Assembly: GCA_963816855.1 (NCBI GenBank)
Contig: CAWFMA010000014.1
Coordinates: forward strand, 1-64,000
Length of the DNA: 64,000 bases
DNA from: DASTFP01 sp963816855
GTDB taxonomy: Bacteria; Verrucomicrobiota; Verrucomicrobiia; Chthoniobacterales; Terrimicrobiaceae
Direction: 5' to 3'
Shown here: one piece after another, positions 26,885 through 35,719 of the stretch
Layout of the letters: each line of letters starts with the position of its first letter
How positions within the stretch are numbered: position 1 is the first letter of the stretch
Made by a program: the position numbers and the translations under genes
Notes under the pieces: model-generated
What the model was told of the DNA's origin: nothing
Database searches by the model: none
What the model saw: only the letters and a program-made list of their open reading frames with translations

Positions 26885-27538
26885 ATGACTGACGCAGAAT
26901 ACCTAGTCCGCAAGGAAATTATTGCGACATGCCTCGCGATGGAGAAGAAGGGTATCAACCAGGGGACTTCGGGCAACGTGAGCGCCCGCTGGAACGATGG
27001 CCTGCTAATTACTCCGTCCGGCCTGGCCTATGAAACGATGTCGCCGGAAGAGGTTATCTTTCTGGAGAGGGATGGGACGCCTCACGGGCCGCACAGTGCG
27101 TCATCCGAATGGCGTTTCCATCTTGATATAATTCTCGCTCGACCGGATATCCAAGCGATCGTCCATGCGCATCCAAACTATTGCACCGCCCACGCGATAC
27201 TCGGAAAGGGCATTCCCGCGATTCATTATATGATTGCCGTGGCAGGGGGCTCGACGATCCGCTGTGCTCCCTATGCGACCTTCGGGACGGAAGAACTTTC
27301 CCGGGGGGCGGTCAATGCCCTGGAAGGGCGGTTGGCCTGCCTGTTGGCGAACCACGGACTTATCGCTTGCGGACCTAGTCTGCGTAAGGCGCTTTGGCTG
27401 GCAAATGAAGTCGAGGTACTGGCCAAGCAGTATTTCTTAAGCCTTCAAATCGGCGAACCCGTAATTCTTTCCGACGAGGAAATGACGATCGTTGTTGATA
27501 AATTCAAAACCGGCTACGGGCCCAAGGGCAAAGTTTAG
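26885..27538 (+). CDS. Class II aldolase, L-fuculose-phosphate-aldolase-like
   Basis: 217 residues from the ATG at 26885; a GTG-started extension to 26711 would overlap the promoter and is rejected. The zinc site is complete and spaced as in E. coli FucA with an offset of two: Glu75 (SSEWRFH), His94 and His96 (VHAHPNY) and His157 (LANHGLI). GTSGNVSAR is the phosphate-binding loop. FucA-type enzymes split a ketose-1-phosphate to dihydroxyacetone phosphate and an aldehyde. With the kinase next door this predicts a kinase-aldolase route for a ketose. Confidence 0.92.
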   Translation: MTDAEYLVRKEIIATCLAMEKKGINQGTSGNVSARWNDGLLITPSGLAYETMSPEEVIFLERDGTPHGPHSASSEWRFHLDIILARPDIQAIVHAHPNYCTAHAILGKGIPAIHYMIAVAGGSTIRCAPYATFGTEELSRGAVNALEGRLACLLANHGLIACGPSLRKALWLANEVEVLAKQYFLSLQIGEPVILSDEEMTIVVDKFKTGYGPKGKV

Positions 27539-27557
27539 AATTTCGTCAAGAGGCAAC

Positions 27558-27966
27558 TCAGAGGCGGGCACCAGGAAGCCTGGAGCTCGAACCGCGTTTT
27601 CGCCGCTCTGCCGGGCGAGGGTCGGCCTTGCCCGCTGGCTGTCGAAGCACTATCGGTCGCCCCTCCAGTCGAGCACGCGGACGAAAAGACGGCGGCGCGA
27701 AGTCATCGAGCACGAGTTGGGCGATTTCCTCGGCCAGCGTCTCGATCAACTTTCGAGGGCGCTCCGCGGCCAGCGCGCGAATCGCCTTCGCCACGGCCGC
27801 GTAGTCGATGGTGCGCGCGACGTCGTCGTCCATCGCGCCAAACTCGTGCACCGGCACCATGGTGAGCGATACGGTCAGGGTTGTGCCTTCTTCCGCTCGG
27901 CGGCGGGGACGCCCACATGGGCGCGCAGCTCGAGCGAGGCGATGCGGATTTCGTCGGGCGGGTTCA
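27558..27966 (-). pseudogene. folB: Dihydroneopterin aldolase, frameshifted
   Basis: The ATG at 27966 overlaps the cupin stop (ATGA). The first frame reads MNPPDEIRIASLELRAHVGV then PAAERKKAQP and stops. The second frame continues with LTVSLTMVPVHEFGAMDDDV, TIDYAAVAKAIRALAAERP and KLIETLAEEIAQLVLDDF. Together these form FolB, which cleaves dihydroneopterin in folate synthesis; TIDYAAV and KLIETLAEEIA are its signatures. One base is missing near 27883. The C-terminus after DDF is also atypical. FolB is normally needed for folate, so either another copy exists or this is a sequencing artefact. Confidence 0.75.
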
Positions 27967-28434
27967 TTCTTCGCCGTCGAAATAGTCGGCTTCAGTCCGC
28001 CGAAAAATCCCGTCATGCTTCCGGAAGTCCATCGCCCATTTGCCGCTGTCCGGATAAAAGCAGTTGTCGCTGCCCTCGACGTTGTTCGCGATGACGTAGT
28101 AGATGAGCGGCTCCGCGGCCTCATTCGTGATCTGGTGCGCCTCGCCGGGTGCGAAGAGCACGTGGTCGCCGGCATGGACCGTGTCCGTCCCGCGGGGATG
28201 CCGCACGCGTCCCTCCCCACTCACGAAAATATAATGCTCCCATTCGGCCGAGTGCTCGTGATAGGGACAAAGGCTGGCGCCGGTGGGAAGGCTAACCCAC
28301 TGGACCTCGAACGGTCGGGCCGCCGGGTTTTCACCGCTGAGCGCCGCGGAGACGTCGCGACGAAAACTGCGATAGCGGCCCTTGGGCGACTGGCGTTTCA
28401 TCTCGGGGACCTGATCGATTGAGATCGTGCTCAT
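27964..28434 (-). CDS. Cupin-domain protein
   Basis: 156 residues. A single conserved cupin barrel: PYHEHSAEWEHYIFVSGEG is motif 1 with His ligands and Glu, and GDHVLFAPGEAHQITNEA is motif 2 with the final His. It probably binds a metal. Families with this look include sugar-phosphate isomerases, dioxygenases and uncharacterised sensors, and there is not enough to choose. It is translationally coupled to the downstream folB remnant through an ATGA overlap. Confidence 0.85.
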   Translation of the reverse strand: MSTISIDQVPEMKRQSPKGRYRSFRRDVSAALSGENPAARPFEVQWVSLPTGASLCPYHEHSAEWEHYIFVSGEGRVRHPRGTDTVHAGDHVLFAPGEAHQITNEAAEPLIYYVIANNVEGSDNCFYPDSGKWAMDFRKHDGIFRRTEADYFDGEE

Positions 28435-28687
28435 CGCCCGATTTTGCGCGCTGCCGGCGCGCGGATCAACCCCAAGGTCAGTGTTGCTGGCGCGACATCG
28501 CCCACTCGAGCAGTACGCGCGTGCGCGCGAATCCTAATTTCCCACCGCTCTGGCGGTGGTCTCCGCCCGATCGCCTCCAGACTCCAGGAAAAATTTGCGC
28601 CCCGATGTCTCCGATTTCGGCGCTCGTTCGTCGTATCTTTGAGCCGAAAGAATCGGCGAAAACCACACATACGAAAACGAAAAAATC

Positions 28688-29218
28688 ATGAGCACTGTCA
28701 CAGAAGAACCACCTCCCCAGAATACGTCCGCCTGCCAGGAACTGCCCGGGCCTGTCAAAGAGCACGAATTGCTGCAAAGGTTTACCGGCGAATGGGAGTC
28801 GGAAGGCGAGGCCTTCATGGCCCCCGGTCAACCACCAACGCGACTCCAGGGTGTGGAAAACTCTCGGATGGTCGGCGGGTTCTGGTTCGTCGCGCAGATC
28901 AAGAGCGTCGTACCTGGCTTTCCCTATGAGCAAGTTTTTGTCATGGGCTACGACCCCGCGAAGCAAAAATACATCGGAACGGTGATCGACAGCATGACCA
29001 GTCACATCTGGCAATTGCAGGGCGCGTTCGATGCAACGGGAAAGGTCCTGACCTGGGAGACGGAAGGACCGGTTCCCAGTCCGGAAACGCCTTCCAAATT
29101 CAGGGAGGTGATTGAGCTAAAAAGTCCCGATCACAAAGTCTTTACGTCCTCCATCCGCGGTGCGGATGGCTCGTGGAACACGATGATGACCATAAACATT
29201 CGCCGCAAAAAGTCGTAG
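28688..29218 (+). CDS. DUF1579 domain protein
   Basis: 176 residues. The pattern is LLQRFTGEWESEGEAFM near 29-45, then RMVGGFWFVAQIKSVV, VMGYDPAKQKYIGTVIDSM and a C-terminal beta-strand pair ending NTMMTINIRRKKS. This is the DUF1579 family, a small lipocalin-like beta barrel of unknown function. There is no signal peptide. It stands alone, convergent with the dehalogenase-like gene at 29318. Confidence 0.85.
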   Translation: MSTVTEEPPPQNTSACQELPGPVKEHELLQRFTGEWESEGEAFMAPGQPPTRLQGVENSRMVGGFWFVAQIKSVVPGFPYEQVFVMGYDPAKQKYIGTVIDSMTSHIWQLQGAFDATGKVLTWETEGPVPSPETPSKFREVIELKSPDHKVFTSSIRGADGSWNTMMTINIRRKKS

Positions 29219-29317
29219 TCGCCATCAAATAGGGGACGGCTGGCGAACTCCCCCGGGCGCTTTTGCAGACCGTTCTGGAAAGCGTCCGGGCTTCCCCGCC
29301 TGGTTGGCGCGAGCCTT

Positions 29318-30088
29318 CTAACGTGGTGTCATGACGAAAGTCACCAGGTCCGTCAGGTCGTGCCCCGTCCCATCCGGCGGAACTCCCAACTCTTCTTCCG
29401 GGAGATTGAGGCGATTGACCCAGAACGTCGGGTAGCCAAACCACTTGGCTCCGGCCACGTCCCAACCGGCAAAGGCCGTGAATAGAATTTCTTCGCGCTT
29501 AAGCTTAAACGCGTCGATGGCCATCTGATACGCTCGAGGATCCGGCTTGTAGGCTCGCAACTGGTCGGTGCTCAAGACGTATTCAAAAAAACCATCCAAG
29601 CCGGCATTCTTGATCCCGCCCTCCAGCATTTTCGCGGTCATGTTGGACACGAACGCCAGGCGAATGCCAGCCTCCCGCAGCGCGCGAAGCGCCGACGGAA
29701 CCTCAGGCCACGCTTTGAGCCCAAGGTAGGCGTCCATCAATTGGGCGCGCTTTTCCGGGGTCAGTTCCAGCTTCAGCAGTTTGGCTGCAAAAGCAAGTCC
29801 CTCCTCCGTGGTCTGCCAGAAATCTGCATAGTGTCCCGCCAAGGCACGCAGCCATTGATATTCGAACTGCCGCGTGCGCCAGACGTTACTCAACTCTGCC
29901 CCTTTGCCTGGGTAGAGCATCTCCGCGAGCGCGAAAACCGGCCGCGGATCAAAGACTGGGAAGGCATCGAACGCCACCGCCTTCAACCGGGGCTGCGCAG
30001 CAGCGAATGCTCTTACGGGCGACGCCAAGGCGCTGGCTGCGATGCCTGTTGCGGTTACATGAAGGAATTTTCGGCGATTTAATGGCAT
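29318..30088 (-). CDS. Tat-exported type II haloacid-dehalogenase-like HAD protein
   Basis: 256 residues from the ATG at 30088. The N-terminus NRRKFLHVTATGIAASALA is a twin-arginine signal, so the folded enzyme is exported. KAVAFDAFPVFDPRP carries the nucleophile Asp, followed by LAFVSNMTAKMLEGG, YKPDPRAYQMAIDAF and FAGWDVAGAKWFGYPTFWVN, all blocks of (S)-2-haloacid dehalogenase type II. Usual members have G-T/TL after the first Asp, here F-P, so halogen specificity is uncertain and a phosphatase role is possible. It is transcribed away from the AhpD-like gene. Confidence 0.82.
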   Translation of the reverse strand: MPLNRRKFLHVTATGIAASALASPVRAFAAAQPRLKAVAFDAFPVFDPRPVFALAEMLYPGKGAELSNVWRTRQFEYQWLRALAGHYADFWQTTEEGLAFAAKLLKLELTPEKRAQLMDAYLGLKAWPEVPSALRALREAGIRLAFVSNMTAKMLEGGIKNAGLDGFFEYVLSTDQLRAYKPDPRAYQMAIDAFKLKREEILFTAFAGWDVAGAKWFGYPTFWVNRLNLPEEELGVPPDGTGHDLTDLVTFVMTPR

Positions 30089-30250
30089 GGGAAATATCCT
30101 GTGAAGTGTATTGCCGAGGAAAGGTTCGGCGCCAACGCTGGACTCTCGGTCGTTTGCGAGTCGCAACTCGTCTCCGAAGAGAAGCCGGAAGTTCACGGAG
30201 AATGCCCTTCAGGAGCTTTGCGCATGGTTTGCCACCGAATATGTCTTAGT

Positions 30251-30269
30251 ATTTCAACAGTCTCCTAGG
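30251..30269 (-). repeat. Solo end of the CTAGGAGACTGTTGA element
   Basis: The minus strand reads CCTAGGAGACTGTTGAAAT, the same end sequence as both termini of the MITE at 33870-34061. It abuts the 3' end of the AhpD-like gene, so its CTAG supplies that gene's TAG stop. No matching second end was seen within 1 kb to the left. Confidence 0.65.
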
Positions 30270-30825
30270 CGTTCTGCGTCTTTCTCCTAATGTCGCAGAG
30301 CATGTCCGAATGGATATTCAGACCGATATTGGTAATGTTATAGAGATGCTCGCTGGCGACAACCCATACGATCTCACAGATCTGGCGTTCGGAATAATAG
30401 CGAGCCAGGCGAGCAAAAGTGTCCGGGTTGACCTTTTTTTCCTTCGTCAACTCGGTCACGTAGTCGAGAGCGGCGCGTTCCGCATCGCCAAATAGAGCGC
30501 TCGTGCGGTAGTCCTCCAGCGCCTCGAATTTTGCCTCATTCATGGACGCTCTGATGGTGAACGATCGGGCGATGTCCATGCAGAAGAGACAGACGTTGAG
30601 GTGCGCCACCTGTTCGCGGATGAGCAGAACAGTCTCCGGCGGCAGCGTTAGCTTCTTGTCCAATCTGCTGATCTTCCCATAGAATAGCCCGAACGCGGGC
30701 GGCAACCGCGCGGCATGCACTTTCAGCGGAGTGAGCACTTTGCCGAACTGCCAGTGGCTGAAAGAATACGCCAGCTTCATGATCAGTCCGTTGGGCTTTT
30801 CGACAGGAGGAAGAAAGGTGTCCAT
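30265..30825 (-). CDS. Carboxymuconolactone decarboxylase / AhpD-like protein
   Basis: 186 residues from the ATG at 30825, which has a strong TGAGGTAAAG ribosome-binding site. The AhpD core is LIREQVAHLNVCLFCMDIAR, with redox Cys79 and Cys82 (CLFC) and conserved Glu and His. The helices after it fit the CMD fold (DYVTELTKEKKVNPDTF; SERQICEIVWVVASEHLYN). It is likely a thiol peroxidase-type enzyme or a decarboxylase-like protein of unknown substrate. It is coupled to the SnoaL-like gene upstream, whose stop lies inside the ribosome-binding site. Its last codons are set by an inserted repeat end (30251-30269), so the natural C-terminus may be lost. Confidence 0.82.
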   Translation of the reverse strand: MDTFLPPVEKPNGLIMKLAYSFSHWQFGKVLTPLKVHAARLPPAFGLFYGKISRLDKKLTLPPETVLLIREQVAHLNVCLFCMDIARSFTIRASMNEAKFEALEDYRTSALFGDAERAALDYVTELTKEKKVNPDTFARLARYYSERQICEIVWVVASEHLYNITNIGLNIHSDMLCDIRRKTQNA

Positions 30826-30835
30826 ATTCTTTACC

Positions 30836-31219
30836 TCATATTGTATTACGCGCAAATCGGGCCAACAGCCCCGCTCCGGCAACTGAACTCTCTGTATTTG
30901 GTGCCGCATCTCCGAGTTCGTCGCGTCCACGGGGGTCGCCGAGTATTAGCTTCCAGGAGCCATTCGGCTGACGTCGGAGAACCTCGATCGCCTTGTGGCG
31001 GATCGCGCCGGTCTTTCCCGAGCCATCTCCCGTCGTTCCGTCGAAATCGGTGAGCAAGAGAGCGATCCCGTCGGCGCTAACCGCCTTGACGACCCGGCTA
31101 TGCAAGCATGTTTTCGCCTCGATCATGCTGGCGAGCAGCGACCGAATCCGCTCGCGGCCGACCAGTGTTTCGCCGGACGGGGCTATGATGGTGGCGTCCG
31201 GCTCGTAGAGGGCAATCAC
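30836..31219 (-). CDS. SnoaL-like / DUF4440 domain protein, 5' end uncertain
   Basis: At least 127 residues of an NTF2-like cone fold: IALYEPDATIIAPSGETLVG, then RERIRSLLASMIEAK, and beta-strands ending NGSWKLILGDPRG. In-frame sequence continues upstream with DKPEDWPRLFEGHLNAGALE, which clearly belongs to the first helix, but no start codon follows before a stop near 31320, so a G-run near 31290-31296 may hide a frameshift. Coordinates given begin at the in-frame GTG. Members are ketosteroid-isomerase-like or bind small molecules. It forms an operon with the AhpD-like gene. Confidence 0.65.
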   Translation of the reverse strand: MIALYEPDATIIAPSGETLVGRERIRSLLASMIEAKTCLHSRVVKAVSADGIALLLTDFDGTTGDGSGKTGAIRHKAIEVLRRQPNGSWKLILGDPRGRDELGDAAPNTESSVAGAGLLARFARNTI

Positions 31220-31831
31220 CGCCTCCAGAGCTCCAGCATTGAGGTGCCCCTCGAACAGGCGCGGCCAATCCTCCGGTTTATCAGGCGGCCCCCCTCGGAC
31301 TTTATCGCGTTGGAATCAGGCAATTTCTCAATCACGGCAATGATATCTCCGGCTTTTCGCGCTCATTTTTCCGTGGCAAGGCGGCCGCATCAATCCCCCT
31401 CGGCGAGCCGGGCCATCGAGCGTCTCGGAGTATCCCTCCAATGAATTGCACCAAGGCGTTCCATTGGCTCCCAGTGGTACTTCGGCGCTGCCGCTCGGAT
31501 CGGTCGGGCGATTCTGACCTTTTATTGGCCGGCAATCTTTCCCTGACGCTCAAGGAATTCGCGCCCTCCGGATTGCGCCGATTGCCGGACGGCATGGGCG
31601 AAACTGACCCAAAAGAACCGATCGAAAGCGGGGGTCAGTCGAATCAATCCTTCAAGGAACCTTGACTTTGAATACGACGGTGCGCGACCATTCTTCTCTC
31701 ATGCAGCGACGAAGATTCCGGGCGCGTTACAATGCGTTGGGGGCATGCAAAGCGCTTTCGGCGGGCTCGGCGGCTTTCGCCCGCTTGGGTTCCGCCAGAA
31801 TCGACGGCGCGAAGCCGAACTTTCACCAGGC
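31220..31831. other. Intergenic/eroded region
   Basis: About 600 bases. No intact gene was found. 31557-31580 (TTCGCGCCCTCCGGATTGCG) is nearly the same as a stretch inside the MITE at 34005-34025, so an old related element may lie here. A GGGGTCAGTC motif near 31633 matches, in inverse, the TGACTGACC ends of the hairpin repeats. Confidence 0.4.
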
Positions 31832-32091
31832 ATGAGCGGATTCAAGGTAACGGGAATCGTCCACGTGACGATAAATATAAGCGCGGTGGACGAAAGCTTC
31901 TTCTTCTACGAGAAGGTGCTGCAGCTCAAACGCCTGGATTCCATCGACATGGGTGACCATATCCTGACCTATTTCAGCCTTTCGGAGAGCTGCAGGCTTG
32001 AACTGATCGAATATCGCAACGACAACAGTGCGGTCCGCATCGCAGAGTCGGCGAAGGGAGCATACCGTCATATGGCCCTAAGTGTTGACCG
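31832..32091 (+). pseudogene. VOC-family gene truncated by an IS
   Basis: The ATG at 31832 opens VTGIVHVTINISAVDESFFF, then YEKVLQLKRLDSIDMG and KGAYRHMALSVD, a normal first half of a glyoxalase/VOC protein with its metal-binding His residues. Homology ends at about 32091, after roughly 86 codons, and the frame runs on into sequence 3' of the IS1380-type transposase. The second VOC module (about 45 residues) is gone. The element inserted here has therefore killed the gene. Confidence 0.7.
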
Positions 32092-32237
32092 AGCCGCACG
32101 GTGCTGGAGCATAATGGGTTGGAATGCGACTTTGGGCGTTCGGCATCGTGCCGAGGTAGCGGATGGTGGCAGTAGCGGAGCAGAGTTCGCCTCTTGCGGC
32201 CACAAATTGTGGTGTGGATCCGGATCGTTTTGCTTTG

Positions 32238-33750
32238 CTAAGTAATACAGAGCCTGCGCAGGTGCTCCCAAGCTGCGAAGAGATCTTTGAGCCACCGGTT
32301 ATCGTTCATGATGCGAGAGATGACACGTCTGCCCGTGCGCACGATCTGGGCCGGCAACAAAACGATTGCCTGTAAAAAGCGACGGAACTCCCTCTTGATC
32401 AACTCCCCTGCTCGTCGAGCATTGGGCAAGAGCAAGCCGAACCACGCCTTCAGATTCCAGGCCAGGGAGGTCATGACCATGTAGGCCCAGTTGCGGAGCA
32501 AATCGTCCACCGGCATGCGCATGGCGTTGACTCCGTTTTTGAGTTGCTCGATCACGTTCTCCTGATTGCAGCGCCCGTTGGCCAGACTCACGATTTGCTC
32601 GCCTGTGCAATCGCCGCGGTTGGTGATATAAAAAAGGTAACCGATCTCATCGAAGAGAACCTGCTCGCCCTTTTGCACGCTGATGTTCTTGCGCACGATG
32701 ATGAGTCGATAGGAGCGCGAGCATTTTAGGGGCTGATAGTCGATTTCGGCAATATCCTCACCAAAGAGCACCTTGTTCTCATAGCCCTTGAAGCGCACGA
32801 TGCTTTCCTTGACTCGCTCGGGCTTGCGTCGCGCAGCTGTGGCAATTTCATAGCGTGGAAGCCGCTCAAGGGGCTTCCACGCCTGTTCTGGCAAGGCTTG
32901 GGCCAAGTTCACCACCTTGGGATGGGCATCCATTCCGAAAATAAATTTGACTCCTTGCTCATCCCAGCGGTCCAATTCTGCGCTCAAGGTAAAGTCGGTG
33001 TCGCCGCGCAAGGTGATCTGTGCGGCATGTGGGGCTACCAATTTGATAGCCCGATCGATCCATGGCAGGCAGCCCTCATGGCTCACGACGTTGCCGGGAC
33101 GGTTGACCAGGGTAGAGCACTTCGTTGGTGTTGGCCAGCGTGACCACCAGCGGGGCATAGCCCCATATTCCCTTATAGGAAAGAGCCATCCCGCCTTTGC
33201 ACTCCCCGAAAGTCGGCGCAACCGTGCCGTCGGTGTCGATGAAGGCCTCTGTCAAAAAGCCCCTGGGCTGTTGCCTCCAAACCCGTTGCCGCACCGTGTT
33301 GGTAATCTCCATCAGATTGAGGATATCGCCCTCCTCAAAGCGACCGGTGAAGTCCCCGCTGGTGGATGGATCCGGAATGCGCTGGGCGCCCAGACCATCG
33401 AGGAAGGCCTCATCATTGCGCCGCAGTTCAATATCCTCCAGCCGCACTCCCTCCAGCAACGCATTGTAGGTCAGATTCAACACATGGTCGCTCTCGTGGT
33501 AGGGCAAGTGCTTCTTAAGCAAGTGCAGCCGCGAGTCGATCTCTTGCCGCAACCCCAGCTTGTTGACCATCAGATGGATCGCGCCGATGCCCCCGCAGTT
33601 TACAGCCCTGGCTTTCTCAGCCATCTCATAGTGAATATTGCTGGCCTTGATGATTGGCTCCGCCTGATCACTCCAAGCGCGCCCGGGGTCCAGGCGACGT
33701 CGAATTCGACGCTTGCGATGACGCAGAATCTTAGGATAGCTTCTCTTCAC
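32238..33750 (-). pseudogene. IS1380-family transposase, one frameshift
   Basis: Two frames join to a DDE transposase of about 500 residues. The first (33750 to near 33115) has FIDTDGTVAPTFGECKGG with the first Asp and MALSYKGIWGYAPLVVTLAN. The second has ITLRGDTDFTLSAELDRWDE, with the second Asp, and RCNQENVIEQLKNGVNAMR with the Glu, then the helical end. The break is an extra C in TACCCTGG near 33110. Length and motif order fit IS1380. Terminal repeats were not confirmed: the left end must lie near 32092, where the VOC homology stops, and the right end between 33751 and 33869. Confidence 0.82.
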
Positions 33751-33869
33751 TCGAAATGACCTTTCCCTTTGGGTAGCTTCGGTTTAGTCACCGCTATCAA
33801 ACCAAGGATTTAAGGGCATTTCGAGTCTTTTGCGTCGTGCCTTCGATTCAAATCACGCTTCTTTAAGGA

Positions 33870-34061
33870 CTAGGAGACTGTTGAAAAACCCACGCATGTC
33901 ACGCGCGAGCTCTTGGGGGCAGATATCAGTGGAGGGACGAAGGAGCATTCCAGTTGAGAGGCCGTGACTGAGGAGCGACGCCGAGAGATGCCCCAAAGAG
34001 TTCGCGCCCCCCGGATTGCGCCAGCAACGTGGCATATGCGGGTTTCTCAACAGTCTCCTAG
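33870..34061. mobile_element. MITE of 192 bp with CTAG-ended inverted repeats
   Basis: The ends CTAGGAGACTGTTGAAAAAC and, inverted, CTAGGAGACTGTTGAGAAAC are 27-bp imperfect inverted repeats that extend into CCACGCATG and CCGCATATG. The interior has no open frame of a transposase. CTAG at both ends may be a duplicated YTAR-type target, as made by IS5-group enzymes. A solo copy of the same end is at 30251-30269. It lies between the IS1380-type remnant and the SpoIIE gene. Confidence 0.75.
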
Positions 34062-34240
34062 GCCTGCTCGCGGGCCAAATCGATCACCCAATTTTCCCTT
34101 CCCGTCGCGACAGCGAGCAATGACCCATCGCGTTGCAGACCACCGGCTTTCCGGTTCTCACTAAAGCGTGACCCAGTGAAGAACATCGTTTGAGCAATCT
34201 GATGATTGCGTAGTAGAATGACGACATCCCGCACGGTGCC

Positions 34241-35527
34241 ATGGACCAAAAGCCACCAGACCCCGCAACGAGTCGCCCGACTGCAGGCGAACACGATTTC
34301 CAGCAACAAGCTGCCAAGCTCGCCCTCGAAAACAAGATCCTGCGCGAAGTATTAGATTCCATGCCCGACAACATCTCCATCAAGGATGTTAAAGGCCGGT
34401 ATATTTTCGACAACAACGCGCATTGCCGCTTCCTCGGGGCCACGAAGCCCTCGGAGGTGGTCGGAAAGACGGTGTATGATTTCCTTCCGATAGAAATCGC
34501 TTCACACTTTCATGCCGAAGACCTTCAAGTCGTCGAGACCGGCCAACCGATCATTCGAAGCCAGGCGGAAACGGTTGACAGCGCGGGCAAAAGGGCCTGG
34601 ATGTCGGTGAGCAAGATGCCTCTGCGCGACGATGCCGGCTCAATAATCGGTCTTGTATCGACGACGCGAAACATCACGGCCCGCAAGCTCGCTGAGCAGC
34701 AACTGGCGAGATATTCGCAAGAACTGCGCGAGAAGAACGCCCAACTCGAAGAGGACCTGGAGACAGCGCGCGAGCTTCAGCACGCCTTGCTGCCGCAGCA
34801 GTATCCGCGGTTTCCAAGTTCGGGCCTCGCAGAGGAAAGCGCATTGCGATTTCAGCATTTCTTTCGCTCCTCGTCAGGAGTGGGAGGAGACTTCTTTCAC
34901 ATCTTTCAAGTCTCCGACTCCGTGGCAGGAGTGTTCATCTCCGACGTGATGGGGCACGGGGTGCGCGCGGCTCTGGTCGCGGCGATTCTTCGCACGCTCG
35001 TCGAGGATTCTCGCGCCGATGCTCGCGAACCGGCAAATTTCCTTCATGGACTGAATCAAAAAATTTCCGAAATCCTCAAACACACTCATATGCCGATTTT
35101 TGTGTCGGCCTGCTATCTCATGGTCGATCTTGCCCGGGGCGAACTCTGCTATGCGAATGCCGGCCACCCGATCCCACTCTGTGTCCGCCGCGATTGCCAA
35201 ACCGCGGCGCCGCTTTCCTTCAACAGGTCGAGGCCCGACCCCGCGCTGGGAATCTTTGGGAACGCCGAATACCATGGTTGCTCCTGCGAACTCCGCGCGG
35301 GAGATACCCTCTTGCTTTTCACCGACGGCCTTTTCGAGGTCCAAGGCCCCGACGGGCGATATTTCGAGCAATCCGGACTGCTCGAGTCCGTTCGTCGAAA
35401 CGTCGGCCTTCGCTGCGGCGCGCTCTGCGAGCGACTGGTCAACGACGTTAAGCAATTCGCCGCCACAAAGGATTTCGTGGACGATGTTTGCCTCGTCGCG
35501 ATCGAGATCGATCATTTGATTTGCTAA
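34241..35527 (+). CDS. PAS-domain SpoIIE/RsbU-type PP2C phosphatase
   Basis: 428 residues. A PAS domain at about 34-148 (LREVLDSMPDNISIKDVKGR; MSVSKMPLRDDAGSIIGLVS) is followed by a short coiled coil at about 150-178 (QELREKNAQLEEDLETAREL) and a PPM/SpoIIE phosphatase domain at 190-425 with the metal-binding GVGGDFFHIF, FISDVMGHGVRAALVA and the C-terminal FVDDVCLVAIEI. It should dephosphorylate an anti-anti-sigma factor (STAS) in response to a small ligand or redox signal sensed by PAS. No anti-sigma or STAS gene is adjacent. It has no membrane segment. Confidence 0.92.
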   Translation: MDQKPPDPATSRPTAGEHDFQQQAAKLALENKILREVLDSMPDNISIKDVKGRYIFDNNAHCRFLGATKPSEVVGKTVYDFLPIEIASHFHAEDLQVVETGQPIIRSQAETVDSAGKRAWMSVSKMPLRDDAGSIIGLVSTTRNITARKLAEQQLARYSQELREKNAQLEEDLETARELQHALLPQQYPRFPSSGLAEESALRFQHFFRSSSGVGGDFFHIFQVSDSVAGVFISDVMGHGVRAALVAAILRTLVEDSRADAREPANFLHGLNQKISEILKHTHMPIFVSACYLMVDLARGELCYANAGHPIPLCVRRDCQTAAPLSFNRSRPDPALGIFGNAEYHGCSCELRAGDTLLLFTDGLFEVQGPDGRYFEQSGLLESVRRNVGLRCGALCERLVNDVKQFAATKDFVDDVCLVAIEIDHLIC

Positions 35528-35719
35528 GCGATAGCACGCCGGAGAAGGCGTACCCATAGGCATCCGGCTTTGCGGCGCCCGAGCCAACGGGACAGCAGTC
35601 TCCGGAAGGCCCTGGGCGGGCCGCAGCGCTTTTTCAGCGCCATGCGCAACCGCCGGCGGGCGTTTGGGGGCCGCGGCGAAGCAAGATGGCCGGAAAACTC
35701 CTGGCTGGCTGAGACCGTT

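Noticed and set aside
27967..28220. Extension of the folB second frame upstream through the cupin gene
   Set aside because: Overlaps a clear cupin gene; the real FolB N-terminus is in another frame from 27966, so the long frame is accidental.
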